This document shows positions 1-7,371 of a DNA stretch of 22,551 bases, in pieces. The translations under genes were made by a program, and so were the position numbers. Source of the DNA: Dietzia timorensis (GTDB taxonomy: Bacteria; Actinomycetota; Actinomycetes; Mycobacteriales; Mycobacteriaceae); assembly GCF_020742175.1 (NCBI RefSeq), contig NZ_DYXM01000274.1, positions 1-22,551 of the forward strand. The letters run 5' to 3'. The first letter of the stretch is position 1. Every line of letters starts with the position of its first letter. The notes under the pieces are model-generated. The model was not told the origin of the DNA and ran no database searches. It worked only from the letters and a program-made list of their open reading frames with translations.

Positions 1-1527
1 GAGGAGATCGCCGAGCGGGTGGAGAAGAAGCAGCCGGTGCTCGTCGGTACGGCGAGTGTCGACCGCTCCGAGTACCTGTCGCGCCTGCTCAACAAGCGGG
101 GCATCGATCACCACGTGCTCAACGCGAAGTACCACGCCTCCGAGGCACAGATCATCGCGCAGGCCGGCCGCCCCGGCGCCGTGACCGTGGCGACGAACAT
201 GGCCGGCCGCGGTACCGACATCGTGCTCGGCGGTAACCCGGACATCCTCGCCGACCTCAACCTCCGCAAGCGTGGACTCGATCCGGTGGAGAACCCGGAA
301 GAGTACGAAACCGCGTGGGATGAAGAGATCGAGCGGATGAAGCGTCTCACGAAGGAAGAGGGCGAAAAGGTTCGCGAGGCCGGTGGCCTCTACGTGCTCG
401 GTACCGAGCGCCACGATTCGCGCCGCATCGACAACCAGCTTCGCGGTCGTTCCGGTCGACAGGGCGACCCGGGTGTGTCCCGCTTCTTCCTCTCGCTCGG
501 CGACGAACTCCTGCGCCGCTTCAACGGCGCGGCCGTCGAGGGCATCATGAACCGGATGCGCCTACCCGACGACGTGCCGATCGACGCGAAGATCGTGTCG
601 CGCACGGTGAAGAACGCCCAGTCGCAGGTTGAGGCGCAGAACTTCGAGATGCGCAAGAACGTCCTCAAATACGACGAGGTGATGAACGCTCAGCGCAAGG
701 AGATCTACAAGCAGCGCAACGAGATCCTTGAGGGCGAGGACATCCACCTGCAGATCGAGAGCTATATCTACCGGGTCGTCGAGGCGTATGTCGCCGGCGC
801 GACCTCCGAGGGCTATTACGAGGACTGGGACCTCGACAAGCTGTGGGAGGCGCTCGGCAAGCTCTACCCGGTGGGTATCGACTACAACGAGCTGCACGAC
901 GGGTCCGAATACGGCCCGGAAGGGGACTTGAGCGCAAACGATCTCCGTGAAGCGGTGCTCGACGACGTCTACGCGGCCTACGATCGCCGCGAGGAAGAAG
1001 TCATCGCCGCGTCCGGCCTGACCGGCGAAGGCGCCGACGAATCGATGCGCGATCTGGAGCGCAACATCATGCTGCAGACGCTCGACCGCAAGTGGCGCGA
1101 GCACCTCTACGAGATGGACTACCTCAAGGAAGGCATCGGCCTGCGTGCGATGGCGCAGCGCGATCCTCTCGTCGAGTACCAGCGCGAGGGCTTCGACATG
1201 TTCACCCAGATGCTCGAGGGGCTGCGCGAGGAAACCGTCGGATTCGTGTTCAACGCGAAGCTGCCGGAGGTTCAGACCGGACCGTCGGCGGCACAGGCAG
1301 CCGCGCTCGCGGTGAGTGGAATGGGCGGAGTCGACAACAAGCGGCTGGAGTTCACCGGGCCGAACGAGTCCGGCGATGCCTCCGAGATCGACGAGTCCGT
1401 CTCGGGCAACAATCGCTCCGAGCGCCGTGCCGCCGATCGCGAGGAAAAGCGTGCGGCTCGCCGTGAGCGGCTCAGCGCCCTCGACGCCGAGGCCGCGTCG
1501 AAGAAGAAGCGCAAGGCCAACCGCTGA
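1..1527 (+). CDS. secA: Preprotein translocase ATPase SecA (SecA1), 3' part; 5' end outside the window
   Basis: SecA is the cytoplasmic ATPase motor that drives unfolded preproteins through the SecYEG channel. The reading frame is open from the first base, so about 508 C-terminal residues are present and the N-terminal half (first nucleotide-binding fold and preprotein cross-linking domain) lies upstream. Visible are the second motor domain, with the conserved TNMAGRGTDIVLGG stretch, the GTERHDSRRIDNQLRGRSGRQGDPG block (helicase motif VI, arginine finger), and the helical scaffold/wing region (MLQTLDRKWREHLYEMDYLKEGIGLR). The C-terminus ends in a Lys/Arg-rich tail and lacks the CxCx8C[HC] zinc motif that binds SecB in proteobacteria; this fits my knowledge of mycobacterial-type SecA1. 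It converges on the Rv3235-type gene, 23 nt away. Confidence is high; only the SecA1/SecA2 choice is inferred, from the synteny. Confidence 0.97.
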   Translation, partial: EEIAERVEKKQPVLVGTASVDRSEYLSRLLNKRGIDHHVLNAKYHASEAQIIAQAGRPGAVTVATNMAGRGTDIVLGGNPDILADLNLRKRGLDPVENPEEYETAWDEEIERMKRLTKEEGEKVREAGGLYVLGTERHDSRRIDNQLRGRSGRQGDPGVSRFFLSLGDELLRRFNGAAVEGIMNRMRLPDDVPIDAKIVSRTVKNAQSQVEAQNFEMRKNVLKYDEVMNAQRKEIYKQRNEILEGEDIHLQIESYIYRVVEAYVAGATSEGYYEDWDLDKLWEALGKLYPVGIDYNELHDGSEYGPEGDLSANDLREAVLDDVYAAYDRREEEVIAASGLTGEGADESMRDLERNIMLQTLDRKWREHLYEMDYLKEGIGLRAMAQRDPLVEYQREGFDMFTQMLEGLREETVGFVFNAKLPEVQTGPSAAQAAALAVSGMGGVDNKRLEFTGPNESGDASEIDESVSGNNRSERRAADREEKRAARRERLSALDAEAASKKKRKANR

Positions 1528-1550
1528 CCAGACGCCGCGCAACGCAGCCG

Positions 1551-2156
1551 TTAGGTGGGCATGCGCAGCGCGGTACAGCGGACCCGGCCATCCCGGGCCT
1601 CCATGTGGGCGGCGACTGCGAATAGTCGCCGCCCACGCGCATACGTGGCGCACACCTCGATTCCCGAGGTGTGCGCCTTCTGCGTATGCGACTGCGAGCC
1701 GGGCACCGTGACATGGACGGTGCGCACCTGGGCGGCGTTCGCCGGGCGGCGCCGGGACTTGGCGAGCCGAGTCACCTGCAGCAGCGGGCCGGTGGCGAGC
1801 AGGGCCGACAACGTGGCGGGGGAGCGCCGACCATCTATTGCCTCCAGCACCGCGACGAGAACGCCGCGTGCCGCCCGTTCGGCCTCCGCATGGGAGATGG
1901 GAACCGGTGCCCCTGGTGCGGGGGCGCGTCCCGCCGAGCCCGACGACGCACAGGGGAGGGCATCGGCCGGAGGAGAACTAGGTGGCGCTACGGCCGTTGG
2001 TGCTGAAGGCCCACACGGGGCGGGCTCGCGGTGGGCACGAAACAGTTCCGAGCCGGTATCGACCTCCCACTCTGGTTCGCAGGGAACGGCGCGCTCGACC
2101 ACACCGATGCCCTCCGGCGCCGAGGGGGTGGCGGCGTCTGCCATGTGCGCGGACAT
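1551..2156 (-). CDS. Rv3235-type hypothetical protein (DUF6459-like)
   Basis: A 201-residue protein of unknown function. The N-terminal half is a low-complexity Ala/Pro/Ser-rich stretch, probably disordered. The C-terminal 100 residues look like a small folded domain, with an AARGVLVAVLEAIDGRRSP helix and the block EVCATYARGRR..AVAAHMEARDGRVRCTALR, which I recognise as typical of the Rv3235 family next to secA1 in mycobacteria. The start at 2156 is chosen because GGAGG lies 4 nt upstream; the frame continues to 2396, but the ATG at 2279 has no ribosome binding site. A long plus-strand frame over the same DNA is a GC-skew shadow. The gene is divergent from the HAD-like gene and convergent with secA. 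Two large perfect inverted repeats lie inside its 3' coding end. Family assignment is from memory of the conserved block; no function is claimed. Confidence 0.8.
   Translation of the reverse strand: MSAHMADAATPSAPEGIGVVERAVPCEPEWEVDTGSELFRAHREPAPCGPSAPTAVAPPSSPPADALPCASSGSAGRAPAPGAPVPISHAEAERAARGVLVAVLEAIDGRRSPATLSALLATGPLLQVTRLAKSRRRPANAAQVRTVHVTVPGSQSHTQKAHTSGIEVCATYARGRRLFAVAAHMEARDGRVRCTALRMPT
1605..1677 (+). terminator. Two tandem perfect hairpins downstream of secA, inside the 3' end of the convergent gene
   Basis: The first hairpin has 13-bp arms at 1605-1617 and 1624-1636 with a 6-nt loop. The second has 13-bp arms at 1647-1659 and 1665-1677 with a 5-nt loop. Both are perfect and GC-rich, and they begin about 78 nt after the secA stop. 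No U-run follows, which is common for actinobacterial terminators. They overlap codons for RRLFAVAAH and KAHTSGIEVCA of the minus-strand gene. The repeats are seen directly; the terminator role for secA is inferred from position. Confidence 0.5.
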
Positions 2157-2395
2157 GAGACCTCCGATGCTGCTCCGGCGACCGGCGCTGCAGTCGTCGC
2201 GTGTGTGTCTGCCGATGCTAGTGCCCGGCGAGCGCGGGATGGGGACGCTACATTTGGGGCACGGTAGGTCCGACGTCATGGGCGATGGGTTTGTGACCTG
2301 GGACAACAGAACCGCCTCGGGGAGCGGGACGAGCGCGAACGCGCATCGGGGCGCCGGCGGGGACCCGGGCGCATGCAGCCCAAACCAAAGCAGCA

Positions 2396-2401
2396 TAAAG
2401 T
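2396..2401 (+). promoter_or_regulatory. -10 hexamer TAAAGT giving a leaderless HAD-like mRNA
   Basis: TAAAGT fits the actinobacterial TANNNT -10 pattern and is followed by exactly 7 nt before the ATG at 2409, the spacing expected when transcription starts at the start codon. No Shine-Dalgarno sequence precedes this ATG. No clear -35 element is visible. The assignment is an inference that also supports the choice of start. Confidence 0.5.
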
Positions 2402-2408
2402 TGTGGGC

Positions 2409-2813
2409 ATGCGAGGACTAATCGTGGACTACGTCGGCGTGCTTGATGGCACGGAGGAAGATCGACAGGGCTGGCGGGAGCTGCTGGGCGCCATTCGCGA
2501 CAGCGACGTCAAGCTCGCGGTGTTGAGCAACGAACCCGAGGGCCCGGGCGCGGAGCGGGTCAAGGCCGATGCCGCTTGGTACGGCGTCGAGAATGTTTTC
2601 CTGTCGGGCGAGACCGGCGTGGAAAAGCCGGACCCGCAGGCGTTCGAGGGCGCTGCGGATCAGCTCGGTCTCAGCCCCAAGGAGTGTGTGCTCGTGGACG
2701 ATGCGATCGAAAACGTCCACGGCGCTGTGCAGATCGGTATGATCGGCGTGTTCTACCAGGCGCTGGAGCGGCAAGCTGTCGAGCTGCGGAGCCTGTTTGG
2801 TCTAAACCGCTAA
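2409..2813 (+). CDS. Small HAD-superfamily protein, probably capless
   Basis: A 134-residue protein with recognisable haloacid-dehalogenase motifs. Motif I is LIVDYVGVLDG, with nucleophile candidate D7; motif II is LAVLSNEP (S40); motif III is the Lys in GVEKPDPQAF (K73); motif IV is CVLVDDAIENV (D97, D98). Only about 30 residues separate motifs I and II, so no C1 cap domain is present. The residue two after the nucleophile is Val9, not the usual acid/base Asp; some actinobacterial HAD-IA proteins have Gly there (DYGGVL). Phosphatase activity is therefore doubtful, and the substrate is unknown. The frame extends upstream to 2373, but the ATG at 2409 is preferred because motif I starts almost immediately and a -10 hexamer lies 7 nt before it. 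It stands 11 nt before the acyltransferase gene, so the two probably share a transcript. Confidence 0.82.
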   Translation: MRGLIVDYVGVLDGTEEDRQGWRELLGAIRDSDVKLAVLSNEPEGPGAERVKADAAWYGVENVFLSGETGVEKPDPQAFEGAADQLGLSPKECVLVDDAIENVHGAVQIGMIGVFYQALERQAVELRSLFGLNR

Positions 2814-2824
2814 AAGGGGCCGGC

Positions 2825-4288
2825 ATGGCGAAACGTATTGAGGTATCCGACGTTGCGCTGATCGGCAGTAACACCGCTCTGTCACGCAGCGGCGCAATCT
2901 GCTCGATCTCCGTCATCGAACGGCCACGCGGCTGGGATATGAACACCCTGATGGAGTTCGTCGATTCCCGGCTCGCCTCTGCGCCTCGCTACCGCCAGAA
3001 GATCCGCTCGGTACCGCTGATGTTCGGCCGCTCGGTCTGGGTCGACGACCAGGATTTCGACCTGAGTTTTCACGTTCGGCGAAGCGCGCTGCCCGAGCCC
3101 GGAGGCCTGCGCCAGCTCGCCGATCTCGTTGCCAGGCTGATCGACAGGCCGTTGGAGACTTCCCGTCCGCTGTGGGAGCTGTACCTCATCGAAGGCTTCG
3201 CCGACGGCCGTATCGCGGTGCTGTCGAAGACCCACCAGGCGTTGGTCGATGGCCGCGATTTTCTCGACCTCACCCAGATCGTGCTCGGCGATACGCCTGC
3301 GAACAAGGACGAGATCGAAGTACCGACGTGGACGCCGTCGAGCTCGCCGAGCAATGGCGTGCTCGTCGTCGATGCGTTGACCAGCCTCGTGGCCGACCCA
3401 CTAGATCCGCTGCGCCGCATGGCCGGTGGAATCGAGAGGGCGGAGAAGGCCGCGATGTCCATAGTGAGCGCGGCGACCGCGCCGCTTCGCCCGAGCCACG
3501 GCGGTGTCGCGGAAACCTTCCACACCCGCCGGGCCACCGGTTCGCGAGTCGGCCTCGCCTCGTTCCCGCTCGCTTCGGTGCGCGGGATCGCGCGGCGCCA
3601 CCAGTGCACCGTCAACGACGTGGTGCTCAGTGTCCTCTGCGGCGCGCTCCGCTCGTGGGTCCAGTCATGGGGCCGGCCGCTGGCGACCTCCGACGTGCTC
3701 AACGTGATGGTGCCGCTCGCGGTGCGGGCGGGTTCCACCGATGACGGCGAGGAGTCCTCGCTCGGCGAGGAGCTGCTCGATGCCGCCGGTGTGGAGGACA
3801 CCGAGATGGCCTCGGTCGTGATGCCCCTGCCGGTGGGCGAGACGAATCCGCGCGTGCGCCTGGCCCAGATCGCCCGCGAGACCGCGGCGTTCGCGAGCGC
3901 ACCCAATGCCGTCGGCGCGCAGGCGATGGCCGGGTTCGGCGGCTTCGCCCCGAGCACCCTGCACGCCCTCGGCGTGCGCGCGGCGAGGCTCGTCCCCGAG
4001 GGCAGCTATGACCTGATCGTCACGAACGCGCCGGGGCCACAGCACCGCATGTACTGGGCCGAAGGCGAGCTGTTCGAAATGTATCCGGTGCCCGCGCTGC
4101 TTCCAGGACAGGGGCTAGCCGTTGCTCTCACCAGCTACGACGGCACTGTGTACGCCGGATTCACCTCGGACCGGTCCGTGGTTCCCGATGTCGATGAGAT
4201 CGGCGAGCTTATCGCCGCGTCCATCGAAGAACTCGAGGAAACCGAACCCTATCTCGCCCGCGGTCGCCGCGCGGAGACGAATAAATAG
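2825..4288 (+). CDS. WS/DGAT family O-acyltransferase (Tgs-like)
   Basis: A 487-residue member of the wax ester synthase/acyl-CoA:diacylglycerol acyltransferase family, which in actinobacteria makes storage triacylglycerol or wax esters from acyl-CoA at the membrane. Family hallmarks are the N-terminal SDVALIGSNTA segment, PLETSRPLWELYLIEG (about 109-124), the catalytic-motif region KTHQALVDG (135-143), VNDVVLSVLCGALRSW, and the C-terminal TNAPGP and PVPALLPGQGLAVALTSYDG blocks. The usual active-site HHxxxDG reads HQxxxDG: the second, normally catalytic His is Gln138. An acidic stretch of about 25 residues (STDDGEESSLGEELLDAAGVEDTEMAS) interrupts the region before the MPLPVGE block. The start is the ATG at 2825 with an AGGGG-type site, 11 nt after the HAD-like stop. 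Position matches tgs3 (Rv3234c) of M. tuberculosis. The family is certain; activity is not. Confidence 0.92.
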   Translation: MAKRIEVSDVALIGSNTALSRSGAICSISVIERPRGWDMNTLMEFVDSRLASAPRYRQKIRSVPLMFGRSVWVDDQDFDLSFHVRRSALPEPGGLRQLADLVARLIDRPLETSRPLWELYLIEGFADGRIAVLSKTHQALVDGRDFLDLTQIVLGDTPANKDEIEVPTWTPSSSPSNGVLVVDALTSLVADPLDPLRRMAGGIERAEKAAMSIVSAATAPLRPSHGGVAETFHTRRATGSRVGLASFPLASVRGIARRHQCTVNDVVLSVLCGALRSWVQSWGRPLATSDVLNVMVPLAVRAGSTDDGEESSLGEELLDAAGVEDTEMASVVMPLPVGETNPRVRLAQIARETAAFASAPNAVGAQAMAGFGGFAPSTLHALGVRAARLVPEGSYDLIVTNAPGPQHRMYWAEGELFEMYPVPALLPGQGLAVALTSYDGTVYAGFTSDRSVVPDVDEIGELIAASIEELEETEPYLARGRRAETNK

Positions 4289-4318
4289 GGCCGCCGGTAC
4301 GTTGGCACGAGAGGAAGC

Positions 4319-4339
4319 GTTCCGGGCCGCGCCCGGAGC
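4319..4339. terminator. GC-rich hairpin after the acyltransferase gene
   Basis: A 7-bp perfect stem (4321-4327 with 4331-4337), extendable by a G-U and a G-C pair to 4319-4339, with a 3-nt loop. It lies 30 nt after the acyltransferase stop and 33 nt before the next start. No U-run follows. It could end the HAD-like/acyltransferase transcript or simply be leader structure of the next gene. Confidence 0.35.
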
Positions 4340-4371
4340 ATCGACGTAAGAAAAGGACACCTGAAGCCACC

Positions 4372-4890
4372 GTGCGCGTATTCATTCCCGCCACCTTTTC
4401 CATGCTCCGCACCCTTGTCGACGAGGGCGAGATGCCGGTGCGCAGCGGTACCGCGTTCGCCGCGACGCCGACACTCACCGAATCGTTCTCCGAGGGGGAC
4501 CAGGAGGAAATCGAACACGTCGCGTTCACCGAGGCCTCTCGGGCGAGCCTGCGCCTGCTGCAGGCAGAGGGCGTCGATACGGATGACGCCGAGGTTCCTG
4601 CCCGCAGGGTGGTCGTGAGTGTCGAGCTCCCTGATCGGGCGGTCACGCTGCGCCCGGATCTCGATGACGCCGTGGTTCGCCTCGAGACCCCGGTCGTGGC
4701 GAACAAGGTGCTCCGCGCCATCCACGTCGATCTCGACAGCAACACCGACACCGTGGTCAAGGCCGTCGCCGTGATCGATGAGGCCGACCTCGGCGAAGAA
4801 GACGCCGAGCTGACCGTCGGCGACGCCGTCGACCTCGACCTCGCGTGGTTCGACCCCGTCGAGCTGCCGTTCCTCGTCGAACTCGGCTGA
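4372..4890 (+). CDS. Rv3231c-type conserved hypothetical protein (DUF6912-like)
   Basis: A 172-residue soluble protein that begins MRVFIPATFSMLRTLVDEGEMPVRSGTAFAATPTL, a pattern I associate with the mycobacterial Rv3231c family. It is strongly acidic, has no membrane segment or signal peptide, and shows no known catalytic motif. The C-terminal half (VVVSVELPDRAV..RLETPVVANKVLRAIHVDLDS) looks like alternating strands and helices. The start is GTG at 4372; AAAAGGA lies 17-23 nt upstream, too far for a normal ribosome binding site, so translation initiation is uncertain, but no better in-frame start exists. It converges with rsgA, with a short perfect hairpin between them. Function is unknown. 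Confidence 0.82.
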   Translation: MRVFIPATFSMLRTLVDEGEMPVRSGTAFAATPTLTESFSEGDQEEIEHVAFTEASRASLRLLQAEGVDTDDAEVPARRVVVSVELPDRAVTLRPDLDDAVVRLETPVVANKVLRAIHVDLDSNTDTVVKAVAVIDEADLGEEDAELTVGDAVDLDLAWFDPVELPFLVELG

Positions 4891-4897
4891 TCCGCAC

Positions 4898-4913
4898 GCC
4901 CGGACTCCCGGGC
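4898..4913. terminator. Bidirectional terminator-like hairpin between convergent genes
   Basis: A perfect 6-bp GC stem (4898-4903 with 4908-4913) with the tetraloop ACTC lies in the 36-nt gap between the stops of the DUF6912-type gene and rsgA. Being symmetrical, it could serve both strands. No U-run is present. Confidence 0.45.
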
Positions 4914-4926
4914 GGTCGCCGGCCCC

Positions 4927-5949
4927 CTATTCGGAAGAGCCGAGCGCCCACTGGTCATTGGATTCCAGCGTGGCCAGCAACTCGCGGACGGCCATCGCAC
5001 GCCGGTGAACGGCCGGATCCGTGATTTCGTCGAATGCGCACTCGGGGTCCGCGGGAGGGCCGAGATGGGTGCAGCCGCGCGGGCAGCCTTCGGCGACGGA
5101 GGCAAGATCGGAGAACGCGTCGAGAACGTTTTCGGGCTTGATGTGCGCGAGCCCGAATGAGCGGATTCCCGGGGTGTCGATGACCCAGCCACCGCCGGGC
5201 AGCCGAAGCGCAACCGACTGGGTCGAGGTGTGCCGCCCTTTTCCGACTCCGGACACGGCGCTGGTCGCGCGGTCGGCGTCGGGCACCAGGCGATTGACGA
5301 GCGTCGATTTGCCAACCCCGGAGTGCCCGATGAGGGCGGACACGTCTCCGCCGAGCATGTCTCGGAGCGCGTCGAGCCCGTCGTCGACGCCGACGGTGAT
5401 GACGGGAAGGTCGAGAGCGCTGAACTCGGCGGCGAACACCTCTGGATCGGCGAGATCCGATTTCGTGATCCCGAGTACGGGCTGCAGCCCGCCGGCGTAC
5501 GCGGCGACGAGCGCGCGGGCGACGAACCCTGTGCGCGGAGGGGGATCGGCCGCGGCCACCACGATGAGCAGGTTTCGCGCGTTGGCGACCACGATGCGCT
5601 CGAAGGGATCGTTGTCGTCGGCAGTGCGCCGCAGCACCGAGGAGCGCTCGGACACCTTGACGATGCGGGCGAGCGACCCTGGCGCGCCGGACAGATCACC
5701 GACGATGCCGACCTCGTCGCCGACGACGATTGGCGTGCGTCCGAGCTCGCGGGCACGCATCGCGACGACCTCGACGCCCTCGTCGTCGCCGCTCGCGAGG
5801 ACGCAACCCCACCGGCCGCGATCGACGGACACGACCATCGCCGCGCGCGCGTCGTCATGGGTGGGACGCCGCTTTGAGCGCGGGCGCGACCCCTTGCCCG
5901 GGCGCACCCGGACATCGGATTCGTCGAAATCGGCCGCGCGCCGCGCCAC
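4927..5949 (-). CDS. rsgA: Ribosome small-subunit-dependent GTPase RsgA
   Basis: A 340-residue circularly permuted GTPase that checks late 30S subunit maturation. The G motifs appear in permuted order: G4 ITKSDL (161-166), then G1 GHSGVGKST (208-216), a GRHTSTQ G2-like loop (238-244), then G3 DTPG (258-261). The N-terminal OB-fold region is VSVDRGRWGCVL..GDEVGIVG. The C-terminal zinc site uses C289, C293, H295 and C304. G4 has Thr where NKxD is canonical. The start is GTG at 5949: its first G is the last base of the aroA stop (TAGTG), and GAGGAG ends 2 nt before it, so translation is coupled to aroA. The product then begins MARRAADFDESDVRVRPGKGSRPR, as I expect for the actinobacterial family (Rv3228). 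The open frame continues further upstream, but that part is aroA in another frame. Confidence 0.95.
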   Translation of the reverse strand: MARRAADFDESDVRVRPGKGSRPRSKRRPTHDDARAAMVVSVDRGRWGCVLASGDDEGVEVVAMRARELGRTPIVVGDEVGIVGDLSGAPGSLARIVKVSERSSVLRRTADDNDPFERIVVANARNLLIVVAAADPPPRTGFVARALVAAYAGGLQPVLGITKSDLADPEVFAAEFSALDLPVITVGVDDGLDALRDMLGGDVSALIGHSGVGKSTLVNRLVPDADRATSAVSGVGKGRHTSTQSVALRLPGGGWVIDTPGIRSFGLAHIKPENVLDAFSDLASVAEGCPRGCTHLGPPADPECAFDEITDPAVHRRAMAVRELLATLESNDQWALGSSE

Positions 5950-7280
5950 TACTCCTCGCCCCCGGCGAGCATCGCGTTCCAGAGCCCGGTGAAATCGGGC
6001 ATCGTCTTCGAGGTTGAAGCAATGTCGTCGACGATCACGCCGGGAACGACGAGTCCGAGAATCGCCCCGGCCGTCGCCATGCGGTGGTCGGCATAGGCAT
6101 GCCACGTGCCCGCCTGGAGCGGCCGGGGGAAGATCCGCAGCCCGTCCTCGAGCTCGTCGACCTGCCCGCCGAGCCCCCGGATCTCGGCCGCCAGTGCGGC
6201 GAGCCGGTCCGTTTCGTGTCCGCGCAGGTGAGCGATCCCACGCAGCGAGGTCTCCCCGGTGGATACAGCGGCGAGCGCGGCGATGGTCGGCGTCAGCTCG
6301 CCGACTGCCGACAGGTCCAACGTCGTTCCCTGTAATCCGCTCGTCGTGCCGCCGAGCGCCGGCGGGCCCGTCACCACGCACGTGGCGACACCGGCCGCCT
6401 CGTCGACGTCCTCCCAGCGCACGTCCGCGCCCATCTGCGCGCAGATGTCTCGGAAGGCGTCGCCGGCCTGTGTCGTCGACAGCGGCCACAGCGGAATCCG
6501 AACCTCACCACCGGTGACGGCGGCGGCCGCCATGAACGGGGTCGCATTCGATAGATCCGGCTCGATCACCCAGTCGTGTCCCGCGATCGGCCCGGGAGCG
6601 ACCTCCCACACGCCGTCGGAGGGGCTGCGCGCGTCCACGCCCACGGATCGAAGCACCTCGAGGGTCATGTCGATATGCGGTTGGGAAGGCACGGCGCCCT
6701 TCCCGACGTGCCGAATCCGAAGACCCCGATCGAACCGGGCGGCCGCGAGTAGCAGGCCGGAGACGAACTGCGAGGACGCCGAGGAATCGAGCTCGATCTC
6801 CCCGCCGGCGAGTCGTCCCGTGCCGGTGAGTCGGAACGGCAGTGCGTCGCCGTCGACTCCGATCCCGAGCCCGCGCAGGGCGTCGAGCATCGTGCTCTGC
6901 GGGCGGGTGCGGGCGGCCGGATCGCCGTCGAACACCGACTCGCCGGACGCCAGTGCGGCGACCGGCGGCACGAAGCGCATCACCGTCCCCGCCAGGCCAC
7001 AATCGATCTCGGCTCCATGCAGCGGGCCCGGCGCGACGGTCACCGTGTCGCCGTCGCCGGAGATCTGCGCACCCAACGAGCGCAACGCCCCGATCATGAG
7101 CTCCGTATCGCGGCTTCGCAACGTCCCGGTCAGCGTAGAAGGGGAGTCCGCGAGCGCGGCGAGAACGAGCGCACGGTTGGTGAGCGATTTCGAACCAGGC
7201 ACGCGCACACTCGCGCGAACGGCGGTCCGGGCGGTCGGCGCGCTCCAGTGAGCCGAAGAATCGGTGGGGGCGTTGTTCAT
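5949..7280 (-). CDS. aroA: 5-enolpyruvylshikimate-3-phosphate synthase (EPSPS)
   Basis: A 443-residue EPSP synthase, the sixth step of the shikimate pathway, joining phosphoenolpyruvate and shikimate-3-phosphate. Signatures seen: PGSKSLTNRALVLAAL (28-43, K31 and S32 substrate-binding), CGLAGTVMRF (94-103, PEP loop), SASSQFVSGLLLAA (167-180), E328 in the VGELTPTIAALA segment, HLRGHETDRL (351-360, the RxKESDR-type loop) and HAYADHRMA (394-402). The length is normal. The start is the ATG at 7280; a second in-frame ATG three codons upstream (7289) is possible, and neither has a well-spaced ribosome binding site. The stop overlaps the rsgA start by one base, the same aroA-rsgA order as Rv3227-Rv3228. 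It is divergent from the SRAP gene across 91 nt. Confidence 0.96.
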   Translation of the reverse strand: MNNAPTDSSAHWSAPTARTAVRASVRVPGSKSLTNRALVLAALADSPSTLTGTLRSRDTELMIGALRSLGAQISGDGDTVTVAPGPLHGAEIDCGLAGTVMRFVPPVAALASGESVFDGDPAARTRPQSTMLDALRGLGIGVDGDALPFRLTGTGRLAGGEIELDSSASSQFVSGLLLAAARFDRGLRIRHVGKGAVPSQPHIDMTLEVLRSVGVDARSPSDGVWEVAPGPIAGHDWVIEPDLSNATPFMAAAAVTGGEVRIPLWPLSTTQAGDAFRDICAQMGADVRWEDVDEAAGVATCVVTGPPALGGTTSGLQGTTLDLSAVGELTPTIAALAAVSTGETSLRGIAHLRGHETDRLAALAAEIRGLGGQVDELEDGLRIFPRPLQAGTWHAYADHRMATAGAILGLVVPGVIVDDIASTSKTMPDFTGLWNAMLAGGEE

Positions 7281-7371
7281 GCCTTCCATTGTCGCCCATC
7301 GCGGCCCCGGTGCGGTTGAATGCCCGCCTCCACCTGCCCAATTCTGCGAAAGTCGTGGCACGATTGAACTC

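Noticed and set aside
562..1653. 363-codon minus-strand frame over secA
   Set aside because: It is antisense to certain SecA coding sequence, with typical high-GC shadow composition.
1555..2421. Long plus-strand open frame (288 codons) over the Rv3235-type gene
   Set aside because: It lies opposite the minus-strand gene that carries the recognised conserved block and a ribosome binding site; its own product is low-complexity and resembles nothing known.
4209..5915. 568-codon minus-strand frame over DUF6912 and rsgA
   Set aside because: It is in another frame of rsgA and antisense to the DUF6912-type gene; Ser/Arg/Pro-rich shadow.
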